64,000 bases of DNA from Burkholderia pyrrocinia (GTDB lineage Bacteria > Pseudomonadota > Gammaproteobacteria > Burkholderiales > Burkholderiaceae). A program made the translations under genes and the position numbers. The DNA is taken from positions 3,847,643 to 3,911,642 of the forward strand of contig NZ_CP070977.1 of the NCBI RefSeq assembly GCF_018417535.1, written 5' to 3'. This document shows positions 1 to 8,588 of the stretch, in pieces. Within the stretch, counting starts at the first letter, position 1. Each line of letters begins with the position of its first letter. The notes beneath the pieces were generated by a model. It was not told where the DNA came from and ran no database searches. It saw nothing but the letters and a program-made list of their open reading frames with translations.

Positions 1-77
1 ACGCGATGTCGGGTAGCTGACAGAGGTTCTCGGGCGTGACGCGCATCATAGCGCTCGGCGACCGACCAGGAGACGCG

Positions 78-602
78 ATGAAGACGCTCGAAGACCATCT
101 TTCCCAGTATGCGGCCTACCATCGCGACGCGCGCAACATCGCGACGCATCTGGTCGGCATCCCGATGATCGTGTTCGCGGTCGAGGTGCTGCTGTCGCGG
201 CCGGCGATCGGGATGCTGGCCGGCATCGCGCTGTCGCCGGCGCTGCTGCTTGCGATCGCGTTCGCGGTGTTCTACCTGCGTCTCGACCTGCGGTTCGGGA
301 TCGTGATGACCGCGCTGTTCGCGCTCGGCCTGTGGGCCGCGCGGGCGCTCGCGTTGCTGCCGACCGCGCAATGGCTCGCGATCGGCATCGGCGCGTTCGT
401 CGTCGGCTGGATCGTGCAGTTCGTCGGGCACTGGTTCGAAGGGCGCAAACCCGCGTTCGTCGACGATCTGGTCGGCCTGATGGTCGGACCGCTGTTCGTC
501 GTCGCCGAAGTCGCGTTCTTCGCGGGGTTGCGCGGCGACGTGCGCCGCGAAGTCGAGCGGCGGGCCGGGCCCGTGCGTGGCGGCGCGCACTCGCATGTCT
601 GA
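78..602 (+). CDS. Mpo1-like (DUF962) membrane protein
   Basis: A 174-residue inner-membrane protein of the DUF962/Mpo1-like family. The yeast member Mpo1 is an iron-dependent dioxygenase acting on 2-hydroxy fatty acids; the bacterial substrate is unknown. Family features visible are the N-terminal HLSQYAAYHRDARNIATHLVGIP block (quoted here in two parts: HLSQYAAYHRD then ARNIATHLVGIP), about four hydrophobic segments, and a conserved GHWFEGRKPA block before the last membrane segment. The start at 78 is chosen over an upstream in-frame ATG at 36 because AGGAG lies at 69-73 and the family motif begins directly after it. The stop overlaps the start of the next gene by 8 bases, so the two are probably co-transcribed. 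Confidence 0.85.
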   Translation: MKTLEDHLSQYAAYHRDARNIATHLVGIPMIVFAVEVLLSRPAIGMLAGIALSPALLLAIAFAVFYLRLDLRFGIVMTALFALGLWAARALALLPTAQWLAIGIGAFVVGWIVQFVGHWFEGRKPAFVDDLVGLMVGPLFVVAEVAFFAGLRGDVRREVERRAGPVRGGAHSHV

Positions 603-1641
603 TGCGCCGGTCTGCGTGTTCGGCGCGGGCGCCGTCGGCTGCTATCTCGGCGGCCGGCTCGCGGCAGCCGGCGCGAACGTGACGCTGGTCGGCCGCGCGC
701 GGATCGGCGACGCGATTCGTCTGCGCGGGCTCACGCTGACCGGCCAGCGCGGCTATCGTGCGACGCTCGCGCCGGCCGATGTCGCGTTCGCGACCGATCC
801 GGCTGCGGCGGCCGCCGCGCGGCTCGTGCTCGTCGCGGTGAAGTCGGCCGCGACGCGTGACGCGGCCGCGCAGCTTGCCGGCGTGCTGCGGCCCGGCACG
901 ATCGTGATCAGCTTCCAGAACGGCCTGCACAATGCCGACGTGCTGCGCGACGCACTGCCGCAAGCGATCGTGCTGGCCGGGATGGTGCCGTTCAACGTGA
1001 TCGAGCGCGGGCCCGGCGCGTTTCACCAGGGCTCGGCCGGCGCGCTCGCGGCCGATGCGTCGCCCGCGCTGCAGCCGTTCACCGGCGCATTCGCGCGCGC
1101 CGGGCTGCCGCTCGCGCTGCATCGCGACATGCCGGCCGTGCAGTGGGCGAAGTTGCTGCTCAACCTGAACAATGCGGTCAATGCGCTCGCGAACCTGCCG
1201 CTGCGCGACGAACTCGCGCAACGTGCGTACCGCCGCTGCGTCGCACTGGCCCAGCGCGAAGCGCTGCACTGGCTCGCGCGGGCCGCGATCCGCCCGGCGC
1301 GGCTGACGCCGTTGCCGGCCGCGTGGATTCCGGCCGTGCTCGATCTTCCCGACGCGGCTTTCCGCGTGCTCGGCGGCCGGATGCTTGCGATCGATCCGCT
1401 CGCGCGTTCGTCGATGTCCGACGATCTCGCGGCGAGCCGTGCGACGGAAGTCGAGTGGATCAACGGCGAGATCGTGCGACTGGCCACGGGTTTTGGCGCG
1501 CAGGCGCCCGTCAACGCGCGACTGTGCGCGCTCGTCCATGACGCGGAAGGCGCCGCGGCCCGTCCGGCGTGGCGCGGCGACGCGCTGTGGGCCGAGCTGA
1601 CCGCACCGGCGCCGCGCGCGGGCGCCGTGCGAGCCGCGTAG
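595..1641 (+). CDS. panE: 2-dehydropantoate 2-reductase family protein (KPR)
   Basis: A 348-residue NADPH-dependent ketopantoate reductase family protein. The family reduces 2-dehydropantoate to pantoate in coenzyme A synthesis. A Rossmann nucleotide-binding motif GAGAVGCYLGG sits at the extreme N terminus (about residues 10-20). The domain II signature WAKLLLNLNNAVNAL, which carries the catalytic lysine, is near residue 185. The length is slightly above the family norm of about 300. The start at 595 overlaps the upstream stop; an in-frame ATG at 577 would deepen the overlap. Burkholderia carry several KPR paralogues, so the physiological substrate is not certain and the symbol is a family-level assignment. 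Confidence 0.8.
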   Translation: MSDAPVCVFGAGAVGCYLGGRLAAAGANVTLVGRARIGDAIRLRGLTLTGQRGYRATLAPADVAFATDPAAAAAARLVLVAVKSAATRDAAAQLAGVLRPGTIVISFQNGLHNADVLRDALPQAIVLAGMVPFNVIERGPGAFHQGSAGALAADASPALQPFTGAFARAGLPLALHRDMPAVQWAKLLLNLNNAVNALANLPLRDELAQRAYRRCVALAQREALHWLARAAIRPARLTPLPAAWIPAVLDLPDAAFRVLGGRMLAIDPLARSSMSDDLAASRATEVEWINGEIVRLATGFGAQAPVNARLCALVHDAEGAAARPAWRGDALWAELTAPAPRAGAVRAA

Positions 1642-1747
1642 GGGCGGGATTTACCCGCCGTCGCGCGGGCCGTGCGTGCGACGTCACGTCAGCCGCGCAA
1701 CGGCTAAGATGGGGGACGTCTTACGACGCCTATGCGGAGCAATCGCC

Positions 1748-2353
1748 ATGGTGGATCGCCCGACTCTCGACGCCTACGATGCCCATGCCGCGCAATATGC
1801 GCAGGACTGGCTCGACCAGGCCGCGCCCGACGACATGTACGCGCTGCTCGAACAGCATTTCTCGCCGGGGCCGACCGCCGACGTCGGCTGCGGAGCGGGG
1901 CGCGACACGGCCTGGCTCGCTTCGCGCGGCTTCGACGTGCGCGGCTACGACGCGAGCGCCGCGCTGCTCGACGAGGCGCGGCGGCGCCATCCCGACCTGA
2001 GCTTCGAACTGGCCGCGCTGCCGGCGCTGGCCGGCGTGCCGTCCGGCGCGTTTCGCAACGTTCTGTGCGAGACGGTCGTCATGCACCTCGAACAGGCGGA
2101 CGCGGCGGCCGCCGCCGCGCGGCTGGCCGATCTCCTGATGCCGGGCGGCACGTTGTACCTGAGCTGGCGGGTGGCCGGAATCGGCGCGCTGCGCGACGAG
2201 CGCGGCCGCCTCTATACGCCGCTCGACTCGGCACGGATGCATGCGGCGCTCGGTGCCGGCACGCACGTGATCGACGAGCATGAAGTCGTCAGCGCGTCGT
2301 CCGGCAAGCGCGTGCACCGGCTGATCGTGCGCAAGGCGGCCGCTGCCGCGTGA
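1748..2353 (+). CDS. Class I SAM-dependent methyltransferase
   Basis: A 201-residue soluble methyltransferase. The SAM-binding motif I is DVGCGAGRDTAWLASRG (about residues 43-59), followed by an acidic motif II (GYDASAALLDEAR) and a motif IV-like stretch around VLCETVVMHL. The C-terminal part has the usual LMPGGTLYLSWR strand. The substrate cannot be told from sequence. The start at 1748 has GGAG about 10 bases upstream; an in-frame ATG at 1676 would add 24 residues without family features. It stands alone between the panE-type gene and a convergent EAL gene. Confidence 0.8.
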   Translation: MVDRPTLDAYDAHAAQYAQDWLDQAAPDDMYALLEQHFSPGPTADVGCGAGRDTAWLASRGFDVRGYDASAALLDEARRRHPDLSFELAALPALAGVPSGAFRNVLCETVVMHLEQADAAAAAARLADLLMPGGTLYLSWRVAGIGALRDERGRLYTPLDSARMHAALGAGTHVIDEHEVVSASSGKRVHRLIVRKAAAAA

Positions 2354-2372
2354 AAGCAGCGCGCCGTCGCGT

Positions 2373-3647
2373 TCATTCGCGGTTGAGCGCCGCTTCCCAG
2401 TTGATGTCGACGCAGAGCACCTGCATGCCGGCCGCGACGGGTGCGGCGATCGACGCGGTCACGCACAGGTGTGCCTCGTTGATCGACAGGTACGGCGGCG
2501 TCAGATGCACGCGGCCCGGCGCGCGCATTGCGTCGATGAAGTACGGGCGGCGCTCCCAGCTCGCGCCTTCGGAATGCAGCAGCGGCCGGAAGCGCTTGGC
2601 GCGCTGCGACACGCTGCCGCGTGCGAGCACGTTGTCGCCGATCTGGCGCCCCGATGCGTCGAGCAGGAAGCAGCGCGCGGTCTCGGGCAGCCCGAGCACC
2701 GCGGCGGCCGCGTCGATGAGCGATTCGCCCGCGCCAAGCTTCCGGCTTGCCTTCTCCAGCGCGGCGACATACGGCGCGAGCCGTTCCGCCTGCTTGCGCT
2801 CGCGTTGCGCGACGCGCCGCCGCAACGCGGCCGACAGCGTGTCCATGCAGCCGGCGGCGGCCTGCGGCTGCACCGGGTCGACGCTCGGCCCCGCGAAATA
2901 CTGGCCCTGCACGAAATCGACGTTGCACTCGAGCGCGATCATTGCGTCGCGCTCGGTCGCGAGGCCGCCCATCAGCACGAGCTGGCCGGATTCGTGCAGC
3001 AGCGACACGAGCCCCGGCAGCACGCGTTCGAGATGCGAGTGTTCGCTCGCCTGCGCGAGGATGCCGCGGTCGAGCGTGACGATGTCGGGATGCAGGTGCC
3101 ACACGCGGTCGATGTTCGAATGCTTCGCGCCGAACCCGCCGAGCGCGATCAGGAAGCCGGCCTTGCGCAGCCCGTCGACGATCGCCGCGTAGCGCGGCGT
3201 CTCGCCGCCCGCCTGCTCGGGCACCTCGAGCACCACGCGGTGCGGTGGCAGCCCGAGCGCCTTCAGGTTCGCGAGCAGCGCGTCGCCGTAGATGGTGTCC
3301 ATCAGCGCGGCCGGATGCAGGCTCAGGAAGAGCCATTCGTCGTGACTGTCGAACGCGTGGAAGTTGCCGAGATGCAGCGATTCGGCGAGCCGGCCGAGTT
3401 CGAGCAGGTCGCCGCGCCGTGCCGCCTGCGTGAACACCTCGTGCGACGCCACCTGGTGGCTTTCCTCGTCGTGCGCACGCAGCGAGGCGTGATAGCCGAT
3501 CGCGCGGCGGTGCGACACCGAGAAAACGGGCTGGAACACGCTGAACACGGTGTAGCCGCCGTACAGCACGGTGCGCCGGTTCCCGTCGTCGCCGGCGACG
3601 GGGCGGGGCGGCTGAAAGCCGGGGGGATCGATTTCGATCATGCTCAT
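2373..3647 (-). CDS. Degenerate EAL-domain protein
   Basis: A 424-residue protein with an EAL-like domain over about residues 35-285 and a C-terminal region (about 295-424) that could be a GAF/PAS-like sensor. EAL domains normally hydrolyse cyclic di-GMP. Here the catalytic signatures are replaced: the EAL motif reads HAS, the DDFGTG loop reads LGGFGAK, and the DYLKID lysine position reads VTLDRG. The glutamate in VVLEVPE and the terminal QGQYF are kept. The likely role is c-di-GMP binding or protein interaction rather than hydrolysis, which is inference. It converges on the methyltransferase with only 19 bases between stops. Confidence 0.8.
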   Translation of the reverse strand: MSMIEIDPPGFQPPRPVAGDDGNRRTVLYGGYTVFSVFQPVFSVSHRRAIGYHASLRAHDEESHQVASHEVFTQAARRGDLLELGRLAESLHLGNFHAFDSHDEWLFLSLHPAALMDTIYGDALLANLKALGLPPHRVVLEVPEQAGGETPRYAAIVDGLRKAGFLIALGGFGAKHSNIDRVWHLHPDIVTLDRGILAQASEHSHLERVLPGLVSLLHESGQLVLMGGLATERDAMIALECNVDFVQGQYFAGPSVDPVQPQAAAGCMDTLSAALRRRVAQRERKQAERLAPYVAALEKASRKLGAGESLIDAAAAVLGLPETARCFLLDASGRQIGDNVLARGSVSQRAKRFRPLLHSEGASWERRPYFIDAMRAPGRVHLTPPYLSINEAHLCVTASIAAPVAAGMQVLCVDINWEAALNRE

Positions 3648-3839
3648 GATGTCGGCCGAAGGAAGACTGCCAGTTTACCTAGAGAATAGGCGAGCAAGAA
3701 GCATGCACGGCGTCGCGTCACATGCGGCGGCCCGTCGCGGCGGGAGGACGGGGCATCGCAGCGCGCAGCGCAGGGGCGGGGTGCACCGTGATGGTGCGCG
3801 CGGTGGCGGTACGGCGCCCGAAACGGCGCGCGCCGCGCG

Positions 3840-5276
3840 TCATGCGCGCTCGGACGGGTCCGTCTTGCGCGCGCCGCCGCGGATCTCGGGCGCGAGCTGC
3901 GCGAAGATCCATGCGGATGCGGCCGTGATGATCCCGACGCAGATGAACGTCGCATGGAACGCGGGCAGCGTGTTGCTCGGCGTCACGGTGCGCAGCATGC
4001 CCGTGAACGTCGCGAGCAGCGCGCCGGCGACCGTGACGCCGAGGCTCATCGACAGCATCTGCACGAGCGAGAACAGGCTGTTGCCGCTGCTTGCGCCACC
4101 CGTGCCGAGGTCCTTCAGCGTCAGCGTGTTCATCGCGGTGAACTGCATCGAGTTGAAGCCGCCGAACAGCGCGAGGTGCACGACCTTCACCCACACGGGC
4201 ACCGTGTCGCGCATCAGCGCGAAGCTCGCCATCATCACGCCGACCATGATCGTGTTCGCGAGCAGCACCTTGCGGTAGCCGTGCTGCGTGATCAGGCGCG
4301 TGATGATCCGCTTCGAGAACATCCCGGCCGCCGCCACCGGCAGCATCATCAGCCCGGCCTCGAACGCCGAATAGCCGAGGCTCACCTGCAGCAGCAGCGG
4401 GATCAGGTACGGCATCGCGCCGCTGCCGATCCGCGCGAACAGATTGCCGAGCAGCCCGACGCTGAACGTGTGGATCCTGAACAGTTCGAGCGAGAAGATC
4501 GGTTGCGGCGCGCGCACCGCATACAGCCCGTACGCGACGAAGCACGCGAGGCTCAGGATCAGCAGCACGAGCACGGCTGCGTGCTGCATGCCGAGATCGG
4601 CGAGCCCGTCGAGCGACAGCGAGATCGCGACCATGCCGATCGTCAGCAGCAGATAGCCCTTCAGGTCGAAGCGGCCGACGGCCGGGTTGCGCGAATCGGG
4701 CATCGAATAGAAGGTCGCGATGCAGCCGGCGACGCCGACCGGCACGTTGATCAGGAAGATCCAGTGCCACGACGCGATCTTCACGAGCCAGCCGCCGAGC
4801 GTCGGCCCGATCAACGGGCCGATCAGGCCGGGAATCGCGACGAACGACAGCGCGGACAGGTAGCGTTCGGCCGGAAAGGTGCGCAGCACCGCGAGCCGCC
4901 CGACCGGCAGCAGCATCGCGCCGCCGACTCCCTGCACGACGCGGAACGCGACGAGCTGCGTCAGCGTATGCGCGTTCGCGCACAGCAGCGAGCCGAGCGA
5001 GAAGACCAGGATCGCGCTGAAGAACACGCGCCGGGTGCCGAACGTATCGGCGAGCCAGCCCGACACGGGGATCATCACCGCCATCGTCAGCGAGTACGCG
5101 ATCACGACCGATTGCATCCGCAGCGGCGATTCGCCGAGGCTCGCGGCCATCGACGGCAGCGCCGTATTGACGATCGTCGAATCGAGCGTCTGCATGAAGA
5201 AGCCCGTCGCAACGAGCCAGAGCATCACGGTGAGGTTCTTTTCGCCGGGAGCGGCGGCGGGCGGGCGTTGGAACAT
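3840..5276 (-). CDS. mdtD: MFS multidrug exporter, DHA2 family, MdtD-like
   Basis: A 478-residue transporter with 14 predicted membrane helices, typical of the DHA2 (14-TMS) drug/proton antiporters. It matches E. coli MdtD closely in my recollection: the N-terminal GFFMQTLDSTIVNTALPSMA block, the motif GWLADTFGTRRVF, the motif C-like stretch GLIGPLIGPTLGG, and the late TLKDLGTGGASSGNS block. It would export toxic organic compounds using the proton gradient. The start is uncertain; an ATG at 5309 would add 11 residues, and neither has a clear ribosome site. There is no adjacent RND system, unlike the E. coli mdtABCD operon. Confidence 0.82.
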   Translation of the reverse strand: MFQRPPAAAPGEKNLTVMLWLVATGFFMQTLDSTIVNTALPSMAASLGESPLRMQSVVIAYSLTMAVMIPVSGWLADTFGTRRVFFSAILVFSLGSLLCANAHTLTQLVAFRVVQGVGGAMLLPVGRLAVLRTFPAERYLSALSFVAIPGLIGPLIGPTLGGWLVKIASWHWIFLINVPVGVAGCIATFYSMPDSRNPAVGRFDLKGYLLLTIGMVAISLSLDGLADLGMQHAAVLVLLILSLACFVAYGLYAVRAPQPIFSLELFRIHTFSVGLLGNLFARIGSGAMPYLIPLLLQVSLGYSAFEAGLMMLPVAAAGMFSKRIITRLITQHGYRKVLLANTIMVGVMMASFALMRDTVPVWVKVVHLALFGGFNSMQFTAMNTLTLKDLGTGGASSGNSLFSLVQMLSMSLGVTVAGALLATFTGMLRTVTPSNTLPAFHATFICVGIITAASAWIFAQLAPEIRGGARKTDPSERA

Positions 5277-5498
5277 GAAGGCGGGGCGGTGGCGCGGGAC
5301 AGCCGACATTGTAGGGAAAGCCGCCGCGCCGTGCAGTTTCGGTACGGGCGCAGCGCAGCGCGAAGTCCGGCCGCGGATCCCCGTCCCCGTCGGTTGCCCA
5401 GTACAGTTCAGCCAAAAGTGTCTGCAGGCGTATCTGTTCGTGTGCTGCCACTGTCCGAAATACTGGTGCCATCGAACCCGTGCGACCAGGAGGCTGCC

Positions 5499-5822
5499 AT
5501 GCGCGAACTGCGATTCTATGTGATGGACGGTGACGAGCCGGCCGGACGGTGGCGGATCGTCGATCGCACCGTACTCGAGGTCGCCGAAGGCGACGCGTGG
5601 GTGACCGTCGAGGGCCGGCCCGACGACCATTGGCTCGGTGCCGGCGATTCGCTGACGTTGATGCCCGGCATGCGCGTGTGGGTCAGCGCGGGGCTGCACG
5701 GCGCGACGTTCGCGTTCGGTCCGCTCGCGGCGCCGGCCGCACGCGCCGCGCAGGCGTGGTGGCGGCCGCTCGTCGCGTGGCGCAACGGCCGGCGTCACGC
5801 GGCCGCGTCGCTGCCGACGTAG
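5499..5822 (+). CDS. DUF2917 domain protein
   Basis: A 107-residue protein of the DUF2917 family, found mostly in beta-proteobacteria and of unknown function. The sequence is consistent with a small cupin-like beta fold (WVTVEGRPDDHWLGAGDSLTL style repeats of hydrophobic strands) with an alanine/tryptophan-rich tail. A strong AGGAGG at 5488-5493 precedes the ATG. The last 28 bases overlap the 3' end of the convergent citrate-synthase-like gene. Confidence 0.75.
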   Translation: MRELRFYVMDGDEPAGRWRIVDRTVLEVAEGDAWVTVEGRPDDHWLGAGDSLTLMPGMRVWVSAGLHGATFAFGPLAAPAARAAQAWWRPLVAWRNGRRHAAASLPT

Positions 5823-7027
5823 CGTGCCCGGGGCCGGATCAGCTTGCCGTCCGCGTATTGTTCGAGCGCATGCGCGATCCAGCCGGCCGTGCGGCCGGCT
5901 GCGAACAGCGTGAACGCCGCGCCGTCCGGCAGCGCGAGCGTGCGCTCGAGCACCGCGAGCGCGAAATCGATCGCCGGACGCAGGCCCGTCGCCGCTTCGA
6001 CACGCGCGGCGAGCGTGCGTGCCATGCGTAGCGCCGGGCGGTCGGGCACCGCCGCGTGCAGCGCATCGAGCAGCGCCAGCGCGCGCGGATCGCCGTCCGG
6101 ATAGAGCGGGTGCGCGAAGCCGGACAGTTCCGTGCGGCCGCCGTCCGCGCGTTCGTCGTGCGCCAGCCGCAGCGCGAGGTAGCGATCGAGGTCGGCGGCG
6201 CGGGCCGCTTCGTCGAGCAACGTGCCCGCGCGGAACGTCTCGCCGCCGTGGCGCGGCCCCGACAGCGCCGCGAGCCCGCCCGCGATCGCACCGAACAGGT
6301 GGGTGCCGGTCGACGCGATGCAGCGCACCGCAAAGGTCGACGGATTCAGTTCGTGATCGGCGCACAGCACGAGCGCGCGGCGCAGCAGGTCGGCTTCGTC
6401 GCGCCGTCGCACGCGCCACGCGGCAGCGAGCTGCCGGTGCACGGGCGCGTCGCCCGCCGCGATGCCGGCGAGCGCCGCCGTCGCGACACGCAGCAGCAGC
6501 GTGGCCGAATCGAGTTGCGCGTCGCGCCCCTGCGCCCACAGGCGCGGCAGCGCCGCGGCCGCGGCCGGCAGCAGCACCAGCGTGCGTTCGAGCGGCGCGA
6601 GATGCGCCCAACGACGCGCCCAGTCGTCCCACTGCGCGGCGTCGAAACCGGTCGACGCGAGCGACGCGGCGGCAAGCCGTGCGGGCGGACAGTCCCAGAG
6701 CCTCGCGGCCGTTTGTTCCAGTGTCGCCTCGTCGGCAAGCGCGATCGCATCGGCGCCGCGGTAGCGCAGGCGGCCGTCGGCGATCTGGGTGATCCGCGAT
6801 TCGAGCACCGGCACGCCCCAGTCGAGCGACCGCTCGGCGACGCCGCCCGCGCGTTTCGCGTCGGCGCGGCGGCGCGCGAGCAGGCGCACCTCGTCCGCGT
6901 CGTAGCGGCGGCGCTTGGTCGCGCCGTCGGGCAGCGAGCGCAGCAGGCCGCGGCTCACATACGCATAGAGGGTGCTCACGCTGACGCCGAGGGTGCCGGC
7001 GGCTTCCTGCGCGCTGAGGGATGTCAT
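5795..7027 (-). CDS. Citrate synthase family protein with N-terminal helix-turn-helix
   Basis: A 410-residue protein with two parts. Residues 1-50 form a MerR/excisionase-like helix-turn-helix (SAQEAAGTLGVSVSTLYAYV, then the KRRRYDADEV wing). Residues from about 75 on are citrate-synthase-like. The catalytic residues appear intact: histidine in ADHELNPS, histidine in GPRHGGE, aspartate in PAIDFALAVLE, and arginine in GRTAGWIAH. The reaction would be condensation of an acyl-CoA with an oxo-acid; the natural substrate is unknown. It is divergent from a CoA-transferase gene 148 bases away, suggesting one pathway. Whether the HTH binds DNA is inference. Confidence 0.82.
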   Translation of the reverse strand: MTSLSAQEAAGTLGVSVSTLYAYVSRGLLRSLPDGATKRRRYDADEVRLLARRRADAKRAGGVAERSLDWGVPVLESRITQIADGRLRYRGADAIALADEATLEQTAARLWDCPPARLAAASLASTGFDAAQWDDWARRWAHLAPLERTLVLLPAAAAALPRLWAQGRDAQLDSATLLLRVATAALAGIAAGDAPVHRQLAAAWRVRRRDEADLLRRALVLCADHELNPSTFAVRCIASTGTHLFGAIAGGLAALSGPRHGGETFRAGTLLDEAARAADLDRYLALRLAHDERADGGRTELSGFAHPLYPDGDPRALALLDALHAAVPDRPALRMARTLAARVEAATGLRPAIDFALAVLERTLALPDGAAFTLFAAGRTAGWIAHALEQYADGKLIRPRARYVGSDAAA

Positions 7028-7175
7028 GCCGGTCGCTCCTGTCGGGGCGCATGAAGCGCGGCCCCGCTACAACTATTCGTTATGTATTGATTCGCGCAAT
7101 CAAGATTGATCGCGCCTGTCGCGAATTCTAGACTCGATTCCATCTCCCCTCCGACGCTGAGGCGCTCACTTCACC

Positions 7176-8567
7176 ATGACACCCGAACTCGCATTGACGC
7201 ATCTGTGGCAACTCGCACACGGCGACCGCGGCGCGCTGGCCCGCGCGACCGTGACGGGGCAGGACCCGACGCTGCCGTCGACGCTCCATGTCGGCACGCT
7301 TGCCGCGGCAACGATCGCGGCCGCCGGGCTCGCGGCGGCCGAATGCCACCGGCTTCGCACGGGCGTCGCGCAATCCGTCGACGTGTCGGTGCGCGACGCG
7401 CTCGTCGCGTTCCGCAGCGAACGCTACCTGCGCGTGGACGATGGCCCGCCGCCGGAGTTGCGTCATCCGGTGACGGGCTTCTTCGAGACGCGCGACGGGC
7501 GCTGGATCCAGTTGCACGCGAACTTCCCGCATCACCTGCACGGGATCCTCGACGTGCTCGGCTGCTGCGCGCAGCCGGCCGACGTCGCCGCGGCGATCCG
7601 CACGTGGGACGGTGTGGCACTCGATACCGCGCTGGCCGAGGCCGGCCTGTGCGCGGCATTGATCAGAACACCTGATGAATGGGCGGCGCACGAGCAGGCG
7701 CGCGCGATCGCGTCGCTGCCGCTGTTCGAGATCGAGCGGATCGGCGACGCGCCGGTCGAGCCGATCGGCTGCGGCGAGGCCGGCCAGCCGCTCGCGGGCG
7801 TGCGCGTGCTCGATCTCACGCGCATCATCGCGGGGCCGGTCGCGGGCCGCACGCTGGCGTCGCACGGTGCGCAGACGCTGCTCGTCAACGGCCCGCACCT
7901 GCCGAACATCGAGCCGCTCGTGATCGACAACGGGCGCGGCAAGCGTTCGACGTGGATCGACCTGCGCGACGCGGCAGGCATCGATACGCTGCACGCACTC
8001 GCGCGCGACGCGGATGTGTTCCTGCAGTCGTACCGGCCCGGCGCGCTCGCGGCGCGCGGTTTCGCGCCGCAGGCGCTGGCGGAGCTGCGGCCCGGCATCG
8101 TCTGCGTTTCGGTGTCCGCATACGGGCATGCGGGACCGTGGGCGAAGCGGCGCGGTTTCGACAGCCTCGTGCAGTCGGCGAGCGGGATCGCATGGCAGGA
8201 GCAGCAGGCCGCGCACGCGGACGAGCCGCGCCATCTGCCGTGCCAGGCGCTCGATCATGCGACGGGTTATCTCGCGGCGTTCGGCGCGATGATCGCGCTC
8301 GCGCGGCGGGCGCGCGAAGGGGGGAGCTGGCACGTGCGGCTGTCGCTCGCGCAGACGGGGCGCTGGCTGCAGTCGTTCGGCGCCGTGCCGGACGGCTTGC
8401 AGGCACCCGATCTCGCGGCTGCCGACGTGCGCGACCGGATCGACCGTATCGCGTCGCCGTTCGGCACGATCGACGCCGTGCGGCCGGCCGAGCGGTTGTC
8501 GGCGACACCGCCGTCGTTCGCGCGGCCGCCCGTGCCGCTCGGCACCGACGATGCGCGCTGGTCGTGA
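7176..8567 (+). CDS. CaiB/BaiF family CoA-transferase (permuted domain order)
   Basis: A 463-residue class III CoA-transferase. The canonical N-terminal start block of this family, LAGVRVLDLTRIIAGPVAG, is at about residue 207 instead of near residue 5. The preceding 200 residues resemble the small/C-terminal domain (SVRDALVAFRSERYLRVD, TRDGRWIQLHANFPHH). The candidate catalytic aspartate lies in QALDHATGYLAAFGAMIAL. It moves CoA between carboxylic acids; the substrate is unknown. It is divergent from the citrate-synthase-like gene, and the shared 148-base spacer probably holds both promoters. Confidence 0.8.
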   Translation: MTPELALTHLWQLAHGDRGALARATVTGQDPTLPSTLHVGTLAAATIAAAGLAAAECHRLRTGVAQSVDVSVRDALVAFRSERYLRVDDGPPPELRHPVTGFFETRDGRWIQLHANFPHHLHGILDVLGCCAQPADVAAAIRTWDGVALDTALAEAGLCAALIRTPDEWAAHEQARAIASLPLFEIERIGDAPVEPIGCGEAGQPLAGVRVLDLTRIIAGPVAGRTLASHGAQTLLVNGPHLPNIEPLVIDNGRGKRSTWIDLRDAAGIDTLHALARDADVFLQSYRPGALAARGFAPQALAELRPGIVCVSVSAYGHAGPWAKRRGFDSLVQSASGIAWQEQQAAHADEPRHLPCQALDHATGYLAAFGAMIALARRAREGGSWHVRLSLAQTGRWLQSFGAVPDGLQAPDLAAADVRDRIDRIASPFGTIDAVRPAERLSATPPSFARPPVPLGTDDARWS

Positions 8568-8588
8568 GTGCCGGCGGCGCGGCTCGCG

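Noticed and set aside
3840..7052. A single leftward open frame of about 1070 codons spanning two genes
   Set aside because: It joins the MFS transporter frame to an off-frame reading of the citrate-synthase-like gene. GC-rich DNA leaves long frames open by chance; only 3840-5276 has family sequence.
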